DNA of 64,000 nt from Apostichopus japonicus. Taxonomy: Eukaryota; Echinodermata; Holothuroidea; Aspidochirotida; Stichopodidae. The stretch covers positions 11,750,376 to 11,814,375 of the forward strand of contig NC_092567.1 of NCBI RefSeq assembly GCF_037975245.1, in the 5' to 3' direction. This document shows, piece by piece, positions 40,401 to 52,400 of this stretch (the stretch's first letter is position 1; each line of letters opens with the position of its first letter). Below the pieces are notes generated by a model. It made no database searches, was not told the origin of the DNA, and worked only from the letters and a program-made list of their open reading frames with translations. The position numbers and the translations under genes were made by a program.

Positions 40401-43400
40401 AAGTCTGGTGACGCCACTGATAAACAGATGGCTAGGTTAGATTTCCATTGGGTTTCGTGTGAAGTAATTGAAGTTATTGTCGCTGGTACTGAAAATTGCT
40501 AAGTGGAGGCCGTAATTTTCCAGTGACTGTGCGAGAAGTTCCCGGTGATTGTGCGCCACCCTCCCGCACTTTGATGCGGGATTGTGAGAACTGTTTGCGC
40601 GATTCGCGCTGCTACTGCAAACCCTAGCATGTCACAATTTTCTTTTTCGCCTTCACAATTGTGCTTTAGAAGCGCCCGTCGCCGGCTTATTTCCGACCCT
40701 GACCTATACTCAGCTAGTCAACATAGGCCTTATAATTTATATATCCAGCACAATCGTTAATTCGCGAAATTGGTATTGTTACCATGCTTACTGTGCAAAA
40801 AAATATGAAGTCACTAACCACGAGGGAAGCAAAATCGGCGACACTGGCAGCCTAATTTGATGAAGTAAGATTGTGAAAGACGTATAGAGGGTGTCTTTAT
40901 TTTAATGTTTCGTAGTAAAAAAACAAACCTAATAAATCAGTTGATATTTTCACCTTCCATATGTTTTTGAATCATTATATTTTCACCTTCCATGTGTTAT
41001 TGAATAATCGGTATAACATAACTATTTTTTACCGATTCCGATTATGTTCCGATTATGCAATAATCGGGCAGATTCCAATTTAGTTAATCGTTTGAACAAT
41101 AATTATAATAATAATAATAATAATGGGTTTTCCGGTTGTCTGGACGTCTTCAAGAAAGCAGCTCAAACTGTATACTGTATATATGCGAATCTACGCGTAT
41201 GGTAGGCCATACGGGAAATAATTGCTGATTTAATGTCCGTACGAATTAAAATTATTACCGGTATTAATTCTATTTAATACCGGCATTAATTCTCAGCCAA
41301 TCACCATGCAGCTTCATATGCCGGTATTAAATATAATTAATACGGGCATTAAATAGAATTAATACGGGTATTAAATAGAATTAATACGGGCATTAAATAG
41401 AATTTATACGGGCATTAAATAGAATTAATACGGGTATTAAATAGACCAATCACATCAGCGAATTTTTCTACCACGTAAATAGAATTAATACGGGCATTAA
41501 ATAGAATTAATACGCGCATTAAATAGAATTAATACGGGTATTAAATAGACCAATCACATCAGCGAATTTTGTTACCATGCTCAGTCTGAGCTAGTGTTAA
41601 TCCCCCAGCGTGAGAGCAGTGTAGTTGTAGCTAGCAATCAAGGTACAACATACAACGCAATGGCACGCATGACAGACAAAGAACAATTTTTGCATGATTT
41701 TCGTCGAGAAGCGAACGATACTTGTAGGCAATTGACAAATGTTGACCCTCAATCCCAGTCCGATGTTTTATCAGTTCGCAATGCTTTGAACCGTCTTGTT
41801 ATTCTTCGAAGAATGTAAGTTGTAGGTTGGCGCGGCGATCAGATCAGATGACCAAGTGAGAATCCTGCTGATGTGATTGGTCTATTTAATGCCCGTATTA
41901 ATTCTATTTAATGCGCGTATTAATTCTATTTAATACCCGTATTAATTCTATTTAATACCCGTATTAATTCTATTTAATGCGCGTATTAATTTTATTAATG
42001 CCCGTATTAATTCTATTTAATGCCCGTATTAATTCTATTTAATGCCCGTATTAATTCTATTTAATACCCGTATTAATTATATTTAATGCCCGTATTAATT
42101 CTATTTAATGTCCGTATTAATTATATTTAATGCCCGTATTAATTATATTTAATACCGGTATATGAAGCTGCATGGTGATTGGCTGAGAATTAATGCCGGT
42201 ATTAAATAGAATTAATACCGGTAATAATTTTATTTCGTACGGACATTAAATCAGCAATTATTTCCCGTATGGCCTACCATATACGCGGGCAGCTACACTG
42301 TGTACTACTCAGCTATGCCTTACGTAATTCCTTCATTCTCACCAGGGAGTTGTTATGGAACTCGCCTGTTCTCACTACATCGGTCCTTTGTACACACAAC
42401 TAATTTGAGAATAAACACAGTTGATGTCGATAAAGAAATAGGCAAGCGGCAAAAACCACAACTGATAAAATCCATCGTATCTTTCACACCCCAAGGCAAT
42501 TGTTTATTTACATTTGTCAAAGTTTACCTGGGCTTAGCTGTCCTAACCCCACCTCTCATGAGGGGCTTGATCAAGCTCAGGCTTGCCCCGTTCCCACGCA
42601 GTAAAACAGTGGAGCAACTTGCCCTCCTCTCAATAGGTCGATCAAGAGTGAAGCTAGCCCGCGTTCTTGGGAACAGGCTTTAAGGGACAAGTATAGAGAT
42701 TGATGTAGTTAGTCGTAATACAGTTTAAAAACTTTCCTAAGAAAGTGGCTGGAAACAAGACATGTAAACCTTAGTTTACACAACTGATATACTCTCAGGA
42801 CACCGGAAACGTGATCACGTGATTATGACGATAATTTGTCTAGTCTTGTAGCTCTATAATTTAACTCAATAAAGTAATTCCAAATACATTTAGTCCTTTT
42901 CTATTATCAATATATAAATTATTGGTCTTCATGATCTTTGATGACGTCACTAATGCGTTGTATTATAAAGCTGAACATATTGAAACCGGGTAGCTTTACA
43001 AACATCACGAGCAATCAAATGTTTCATTTCTCTGTACAATAACACATCTATACTAGGATTATACCTACATTTATTATTTAAATTAATTAATAGTAATGTC
43101 AATACATAAAAACTTCTCTATCTCCACACCTCAACATTATTTCTCGGACTCGTACACATTGTACCCTCGTTCATTGTTCTGTGTTTAAAGGACACATCGA
43201 GATTCCCATTGTTAATGGTGGAGTGACGTCACTGCTGATGATGTCAACATTGATCAGTCTCAAAGATATAAGTAGTTAGTGTAAACAACACATTTGCCCC
43301 GATCCAGTAAATGTTTGACTACTGCAGACAGATGTGTGTATAATGGCTATATACTAAATCATCTCGTGATAACAGCTTAGAGAGATTCAGAGACGATGTA

Positions 43401-46400
43401 GTCAAAATCAGTTTGTGAATTTTTTAGAATATTCTAATCCGTCGATAATTGGACTTCATATTCTGACACTCTCATAACATGTTCCTGCCCAGTGGCGGAG
43501 CGTCCATACAGTCAGAGGGGCGGATGTCCTCCCCCTCTCTGCTGGCGCCCTTTTCAGCTTTTTACCACTTTTTACTTATTAGCAATTATTGACTTTTTTA
43601 TTGCGCTCTCAAATACCTATTGACATTTGTCACATTTTGTTGGTGTAATTTTCTGACAAAATGGCGATGACACCTATTTATTCTTCGTTTATCTGCAAAT
43701 AAGCAAGGCCCGGAAAGGGTCATTTCCGGCGATCTAGGGAGTATCTTTACTCCAAAAATTTCTGTACGCTCCGCGCCAACCTGTGGTGGCGCTCCGCTTA
43801 GATAGTGTCGAAAGCGCCCCTACAGACCATTCTCGCCACCCTGACCAATACCACTAGCTCCGCCACTGTTCCTGCCCCCCACCTCCTCCCTACTCCTGAT
43901 TCCTTCCACTTTGCAAAGCGATGTATCAGCTATCATATGCACCGTGTTCCTACACCTATGATTTATCTTAGTACAGTTTGAAGAACATTAAACAAAGAAA
44001 CCCTGAGTGTAAAACCAAAGTTACCTCCCTTTAACGAACTGAAATGCCCTTAGATCCAGCAGTCCTCTACATTGAGACGAGCTACGTGGTTATGAAAATG
44101 TTTTATTTATTCTTTTACATACATAATTTAAATTCAAATTTGCTAATAAACAAATCCCCTTTTCATCTTTAACAATTGTTTTTAAACAGTGTTTAATTAT
44201 GGCTCTCGTGGTTTATGATGACGTCACTGATGTTGGGTGTTCTCTGATCAGTTCATCATCTCATGTATTATTATTCTTAATCTCAGCATCGAATACTCGA
44301 CTATCATGATGTGGTTTCTTAATTTAGTCCAAGATTAGTTTCTGTTTGAATAGGAGCATATGCTTTCATTTAAGATAATTGTATAATTGATCAGATATGT
44401 TAATGAGATGATAACAATACTAACCTGATTGGTTTAATAACTAAGAGGATAATAGTTGTAAACTGATCAGGTATAAAACCAAGATGATAATGATCGTAAA
44501 CTGATCGGTAATCTTACTGAGATATAAAGATTGTAACCCGATCAGCTATATTACTGATATGATAATGATAGTAAACTGATAAGATCAAAATTAAGGAATC
44601 AGCTAGATTGATGACTTAGCTGATATGAAGTTATCATCGAGAGACAACATAAATCCGGTGAATAATTTGATGGTTTCATTCCAGACCAACAAAGAGTATG
44701 TATGCAGTTATCATTAACATATCTCTCTTTTATGTTTTTCATCAGTTTGGAATCGTATTTACTCTATCACGGATCGTCGTCTGAATCTACAAACCGGTCA
44801 ATGGCAGGTAACGAGTTTGATCACCTTTCTTTCAGCTATTGCTCATAATGCAAGTCTGGTCAGCTTATTTGATTTATGCTGCCATAGCACTGTTTTCAGT
44901 CCTCAGTAAGTGTTAACAAATCAATGTAGTGATACATTATCTGTGAAGTTTACGTGTTGCTTGTAATATTAAAAGTTCTGACGTAAATAAGCAAATATCA
45001 GACATCTTCCCGCTCCTACTTCCAAGGAGGGGAGGGGGGGGGGGGTGTTGTGGAGAGAGCCTATGGAATCTTGCGTGTGAACATTGTCCTAATGAATCTC
45101 ATTCAGCGTTCACAACGCTTAGTTCTTTATTGACACACCCGTACAATTTCCATGTCAGTTTGATATTTCACACATAAAGCTATAGCTAAAAGATTGACTT
45201 TTGGACAGGTTTGCTATATATTGTACAGTCGTTTTTTGACGCATGCCGTTTTATTAATATTCGAGGTTGTGAATTTGCATTCAATAAGTAAAATTCACGT
45301 TTATTCTGAGATGAAACCATAGAATGTTATAAATCATATTGAACGGTCTGTTCTTGTAATTTCTGTGTAATTGTTCATCATAACACATAACAACAGTCGC
45401 ATAACAGTCCGTTTAACTGACCATGGATCTTACTGTACCAGCTCCCTGGTTTTAACTGGTCATATTTAAGTTTTTAGTTGTTTCTGTTGGTGTGAGACGT
45501 GGGTCTTCCATGCATCACTTTAACACTCACAGATACATTACTTTAAATTGTTGGTCTTTATTCAATTAATTACTAATCAAGTTAAATATAACCATTTCTA
45601 TGGTACTTTGCGAATTGGTCCATTGCACAGGATGGTGATGGGGGAAATTTGGAAGTTAGTATAGGAACAGATATATGTGGAAGTTGACTTTAAAAACGTA
45701 TTATAAGTTGACTTCTATACTTTCGTAGTGTTTAACTCAAATAATGTTGAAAATTAAGTCAATGCGTATACGTTTTAATAAAATAAAATAAAGCTGCATG
45801 CTGCGTAATAGGTTATAACGTTGAACAATCCATATAATATTCACACATAACTGGACACACCTGCAACTATTTAAGAGATCTAAATATGTTGGTTTCAATC
45901 GCATGACTGTTACTTATTAGTGAGGTATGTATCGTTTAATCAGACTCAGACGATAGTTTGTCCCACAAATTTATTGTCATGTTCTATTTGTTTGTTTCCA
46001 AACCATTAATATCTCTGCCTTCTCTCATCTTTCCTGTTGTAATTTTGGTGAAATAAAGTAACATTATGTTTTAAAGGTCCTTATATATTTCATTTACGGC
46101 TAAGTTTGTTACCAGCAGATTGTAGCAAAAACAACACAAATATCCATTATGGTATTCTTCCTTGTGAATTAAATCTTGCTAATAAATTAACTATGTTGCT
46201 TATAAAGCTTCAGGGGAATTGCAGGATCACTTGTGTATATTATGATTTATCCAGATTAGTGTATACGTCACTGATATAAGTGTGTAGGTCCAACAGGCTT
46301 AGATATAATGAAATGACGGGTCTCTTTTTTATTTGAAACCAATATACTTTGTTATATTCTTCTGAATGGTAATGCTTGCCATGGTCATTTGCATATGTAG

Positions 46401-49400
46401 GGAAGAGGAGCTATTTTAAATGCTGGCATTATAAGGGTTCTGGGGGGGGGGGGGCTATTGTATTCTTGTAAAATGGGAATAAATTAGAAAACAGAAGCAA
46501 ACTCTGTAGTATATATGTGAAGCTCTGCTAGCCCGCTTCGTTGTTATCTTGTACGGATACCATGGTAACCTAAACATATACAATCACTTGATAAAATATT
46601 AATTTAGGACAAATATTCGTATTATTTCCCGCGTGTTTTGAATGACACAAAAATAGATACATTAGAGGCTGTTGGAGGAGTAAGGATCCGGGTGGGGTAG
46701 GGTTTAGAGTGGAGTTGTTCCAACTACGGTATAGTCGGTAATGGGTAATCTGATTTAAATATTCATAATTTGTCATCGGCCCATTGTTTACCTTATTTTG
46801 ATAATTATCTTCAAGTGTTAAGCCTCATTCATTACTTATTGTTATAGTCTAGGATTGGGTGGAGAGTTGAGGGCGCCAAATAATAAAGGAACAACTCACG
46901 TAAACTCCTGTATCACGTTTATTCCAAACGTAGAAACAAACTTATAAAAATATGGATGTGAACAGAAATACATAAATTTAAAATATATTTTTGAGTAAAA
47001 GTCTGTAAGTAAATCACGAGCATTGGTATGAAAATTAACAACTAAGCATATCATATCAACATTTAGTAGAACACTAGTAGCGTGTATGACTTTGACACAA
47101 CATAATTGACATAACCGACGCTGCTTAACGTTCCAACATACCACTATAAATCCTCGTGAAACATTGGTATTATTCTTCTGAACCAAAACTAAGCTGAAGT
47201 AAAAATCAATGAAATTAGCAAATATTTTAATCAATAATGTCTTCACCTAAATGAATGTACTGAAAATATCCCGCTTTTACGTCACCATCTCGATGTACAT
47301 TAAATATGAAACCGTAGAATGTTGTCAATCATGTTGCATCGTTCTTGTTTATGTTCATTTAATTTCGAGGCAAATGTTCATCATGGCACATACAACATTC
47401 TTAAAAACAGTTCGTTTAGCCGACCCTGTACCTTACTGTAGCTTCCCTTGCATATTTGCCTTTGTAGCAGGCTCCCTGGATTTCCCTGGTTATGTTCATT
47501 CTCTTCTTTTCTCTGGTGTAAGGAGAATTTGGTCTCCATTATATAAAGCTGCCTATTACGTCATAGTTTGTAAATTGACCAAGCTGTGAAATATTCGAAG
47601 AATTAATGGATACCCTGCAACTTACTAAGATATTTAGATATGTTGTCACAATCACGTGACTGCTCATGGTTAGTGAATTATTTGTCTTTCAACCAGATTT
47701 AGACAATTGGTGTCCCATAAATTTATCGTCATAGATATTAAAAAAAAAAACTTCCTTTAATCTTCACAGGTGGACTCAAGTAACATTATGTGTTCAAGTC
47801 CTACTCATTCCTTTAACGGTCAAGTTTGCTACCAGCAGATTGTAGCAAAATCAACACAAAGTACAGAATTACACTTTTTTGGGTGCAAGATATGAGGATT
47901 GTGTAAATTTCTGTTGGCATTTACTAAAATACCTCTACGTGCAGGATACAATGGGTGTCCCATACGAATAGTTCATGTATTCCCAATCAATAGGAATAGT
48001 TCAATCAAAACGCTTAAAGGAATAGTTAGTTAACGGAAGAGATGTAAATGTTGCAGATTATAACGATGGGGATTTTTAATCTGATCATTTTTTTATGATA
48101 CACCGTTATTGATGAAATAATTATCCCTCTCGATCAAAATGGTATAAGCAATGATATATCTGAAACCTTTGACGATGTTATAAGAGGGATTTGTCTTAAG
48201 TACAGACTAAGGTGATTTAAAATACGACTGTCTGGTATAACAGCCAACACAGTCATATAGTCTATATTGCTATAGGTATTATGTTGCAGTCGCTACGGAC
48301 TAAGACATGTTTGTTTAGATGGATGAAAGTGCTACAGTATGCATAGCTATTGATACTTCAAACTAGTCTTGGTGATTATTCTAAATGTAAGATATTGACA
48401 TAATTTTTTATTTATTTTTATTACATTTGTTTTAAAGTGTTACAGATCAGTGAGGTATGGAACATTAGTATGTAATACAGGTCACGGTAGGACAGAGCGT
48501 TAATCTAGAATGATTTTCATTTTACCCGACATTTTTTAAATGGGCGCAATCGTACGTGTCGTGATGATATTAAAAGGTTTTATCACCCTTCTATCATCCT
48601 AATATTGGAGGGGGGGGGGGGGGGGCTATGTCCCCAAACTGAAGTAACGGAAATATATTTAAAGATCAATTGGGAATTGTCCAACGACGAGGAGTTATAT
48701 ATCCAGGATGTATATATATCGTACAATACACAATATACGTTAGAAACCTTGTGACGAGGTTGGTACAAATAAATGAAAATAAATGAAGTCTCCCTTCCAC
48801 GCTCGTACTCCAGCACTCTCGTCCTATTTCCTACTTATTATTGTTGTCCTTCTTTCTCTGCATGTAGACCCTTTTATGCTCTCCTTATATAAATAATTGC
48901 AATGTGAATCAATACAAATTCTCAATTTTAAAGTAGAAAATATTCAGATACATAAATCCTTATAAAAAATTAATCTATCTTGCTTCCAGTGTCTCTCTTC
49001 CACACCGTCTCAGTCAAAACTGATTTTTGTGGTTAAAATATCGATGGATAATTTTCATCTCTATAATATATACGTCTGACGTCACTGCATGCAGCTATAC
49101 AACAATCATTTATGTGACTCGGTTCAAGTAGTTTGAGTTGTAATGGGATTTGAGGGATCCCTATTGTTTATATTTCATTATTGAATTATATTAATGTTTA
49201 TATATATATACGTGACTGATATGAATGTGTGGGTCCAAACAGGCTTATATATGAAAGGGTGTATCTGGGTTTAACTTGAATCTAACGAATGAATTTTAGG
49301 TAGGTTTTATTAAACTTGATGTACTTTAACATACTAGGAAAATTAAAGGAGAGGTGACTACTTAAAAGTTTAACTGAAAGATTCAGTTAAAGGTTTTTAT

Positions 49401-52400
49401 TTCATTTTCAAGAAACGTCCTTTTTACCATCCTCTGTATGTACAATATTATGAATAAGCAGCAGCATTATGATACAAAAAAGTCAACGGTGAATCTGAAC
49501 TAATAATGGTTGAAATATATTTGTGGTATTTCTTTCGTATTTTGAATAAAGCTAAATAAAATTTTAAAAAAATGGTATCTCGAAGGAGCCTGGGTCGGAG
49601 TGGGAGGAGGGGTGGGGTGTTCAAATTACCTAGTAATGTGGTTGATTTTGTACAATTTACCACCCGGCAAATTGACTAATGTTGTATCTTCATGATTATA
49701 TTCAAGTGCTTACGATAATATAATGCAACATCCAGGGCATTGTATCATCACATGGTATCTATTGTTATTAGTACTCTTTCCATCAGAACCATTCAATATG
49801 TCTATATCATATATAGTATAAGAAACACTGATGTAGTTTAGTCCATTTACGTCCTGATTCCGAACCTAGTGCGAGACCACTTGGTTCGAGTATGGTACTC
49901 TCGAGTCCGAACAGCTTTCTATAGAGTATATGAGCAACCCGAACCAAGTCCGAGTCCATCTAACATATAGAGACAGAGCAATGACGAGCTCACGCGGTTT
50001 CAGCCTATACTAGTCTAATAGACACGCAAGGAGTATCGGTTACATAAACCCACTCTAAATATTCCTAAATTTAGAGACCGTCGCTTCCTGGTGTAAATGT
50101 TCCTTGCCTAACGTTGAACAAAGAGAGTCAAATATTAGAAAACTGATGATGTGCGCATGTACAAACTACCAATTAAACATATACATACAGGGTATATTTA
50201 AAAAAGAAACAATTTGTGCAGGTTTAATTATATTTCATGGTATTTTTTAATGAGTGTTAACAGATCTACACTAGTCTATTTAATTCTCCCCTTGTGTCTC
50301 TTATTTTATGTGTTCATCATACAACTGAATTTACCAAACTGTCATGGATATCTCTACACGATCAACAATACGATAGAAACAGAATATCTAAGACGAATGG
50401 GAATGGGGGGGGGGGGAATCAATATGATGCTTTGTGGGCTAACCAATACTTTGCTTTATTTTTGCAAATACATCGATACATCCATGTTCTGGGGTCTATC
50501 TTTGAAAACTGCCCTCTTTTCCCTTCTCGTGAGAAGTTCATCGTTATGACGTCACTCAGTGTTTCATGACGTCACTCACTGTTTAATGACGTCACTCAGT
50601 GTTTGATTACGTCACACAGTGTTTGATGAAGGGTTTAAAACTAACTATGTCTTCCCTATGAAGCTGATGTTTATACTCATGTTATTAAGTCCATCCATTT
50701 TACATTGACGAGTCTGCCTCCTTTATTGACTTTAGTGTGTTCAATGCAGATGTGCGTTTACCTGCCAGAAATAGTTTACTGTGATATTTGTGAAGATGTA
50801 TCATTCTAACTTATATATTTTTTGCTTCGCCATATTATATTTTCTTGAAATTCCATTTCAAAATCTCATGAAATGTAATATTTCTCTTTCTCTCAGAACT
50901 GTGACGGTGGGGGCACTCTTCCAGGAGAAGAGGTAAGAGAGACACAGATTCATGGTCATGTTAATTAGTAACGGTAATTTTAATAACAGACAAAGAGGTA
51001 TTAATAAATGTGAAACAAAGAAATAAGACAATATAGTATTATACTTTGTTTCTCATCAGGGGGAAAGATTTATAATTGTCGTGTACCGAACAGGGAATTC
51101 AGATAGGCCAGCTACAAGTTTATATCTCGTAATGATGATAGCACTGTTCTCAATGTCAAGATTAGATGCGGCCTAAATAATCTTCCTTCCGCACACACAG
51201 TCAGAGAAATGATAAACAAAGAAACGGATTAGACTTTAAAATAAGTTTAGTCCGGTGTTATGGTGTGTTACAAGCCTCACACAATATTGGAAAATAACGT
51301 TTAAACTGTCAATCCCCTCCAGCTGGCAGATGCTAAATGATTATTTTATTTGACTCTGCTGATGTGCATATCGTAAATCGTTAGCAATTCAAAAAGTATC
51401 AAGAAGATATTTTAAATTTCTTGTAGAAAATTCTTTGTTTATTAATTTCTCCGTGATTTTTTTTCACAGTTTATTAACCGTGAAAGGAACTGATAAAAAA
51501 ATAAAATAAACAGTTTTAATCTCACTTTTAAAGGGTAACAGTTTTCTCTACACAAAAAAAGGCTAACTGTAGAAGTCTTTACTCAAATCTACCATAAATC
51601 TCTACTCCGGTATTCTTTAATATCATAAAATCATTAGAATCATTCCCTGGGGTCGGGAGGGGTTGGTGATGGTTTAGGATTGTATCCGTTGGGTAATAGC
51701 ATCATGAATCATTGTGAAACGAGAGCATACACTGTGCAATAAAATCACTAACTCGGAGCGAACTGTTGTTATATGACATATAAGGAAACTAGTAAAAATA
51801 AACGTGATGACGTCATACTGTAATCCCTTACAGAGTGGATTAAACTGAGGAGGGGTATCAAGTAAGTTCCAGTTCGGGTCCGTTTATATAAAAGACATGA
51901 ACACAACGGTGTAGGTAGCTAACGACACTATAGTGATTTTAGATGAAGCTGAGTGTTGAGAGTTGACTCTCTTCCAACATAAACTTAAAACATACATTTA
52001 ATTGAGCAATATACTTCCCAAATGTGTGTCAGTTCAAAACCTCAAGTAAGATTTCGAGATGGTTTACGCTGGTTCATATCTCAATTAATTTACTATTTAT
52101 TAGCACAACCTGGTACAGTTAATTGTTTTTACGATGGTTTTTAGTCTGTATTTTTTTTTGAAAAATGAAAGCCACTTTCTGAATATTGTACTAAACCTTT
52201 CTAATGTTAGTCAAAATGAGCTAGCAATAAATTACATTTATACATATTTTTTCCTCTACATGAAATTTTATTTTGGAAAATAAATGAAAACATTGATCAT
52301 TAACATGTCGTTGCCTAAACACATTTACAAACAGGTGACACATATAACACCAACTAAGGAGGTTCCATTTTGCTGTTTAATTCAATTTGTTACGTTATAT

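Larger units (their letters stand above)
22947..40419. mobile_element. 17.5-kb insertion bounded by hAT-like ends
   Basis: The left end is CAGTGGCGTCGCCA and the right end is the inverse, CAGTGGCGTCACCA (13 of 14 identical). The target duplication ATAAACAG is perfect at 22939-22946 and 40420-40427. The repeat interrupted by the insertion resumes immediately after the right duplication, so these ends look like one insertion. G/C-rich subterminal stretches (aggggggcac near the left end, gtgccccccagac near the right) fit a hAT-type element. There is no hAT transposase frame inside. The cargo is two SAM-domain gene units plus about 1.7 kb of other sequence. Confidence 0.8.
21105..41098. mobile_element. 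Outer host element with TGTTCAAACG ends (interrupted)
   Basis: The left end TGTTCAAACGATTA (21105) and the inverse TAATCGTTTGAACA (ending 41098) face outward. Both are followed inward by CCGATTATT-type motifs (ataccgattaccgattatt on the left; accgattccgattatgttccg on the right). The 8 flanking bases are ATAATTAG and ATAATTAT, a 7-of-8 match, though the flank is a microsatellite. Without the 17.5-kb insertion the element would be about 2.5 kb. No transposase is recognisable. Confidence 0.5.

Noticed and set aside
22947-40419. hAT transposase inside the 17.5-kb block
   Set aside because: No frame with hAT dimerisation or catalytic features is seen. The only genes inside are the SAM-domain pair and their zinc-finger ORFs.
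42300-42683. 127-codon plus-strand ORF next to the TATGGTAGG element
   Set aside because: No domain, composition typical of non-coding DNA, and no relation to neighbouring exons.
50214-50569. Hydrophobic 111-codon ORF and overlapping 91-codon ORF
   Set aside because: They cross a poly-G run and the CRE array, with no domain or splice support.
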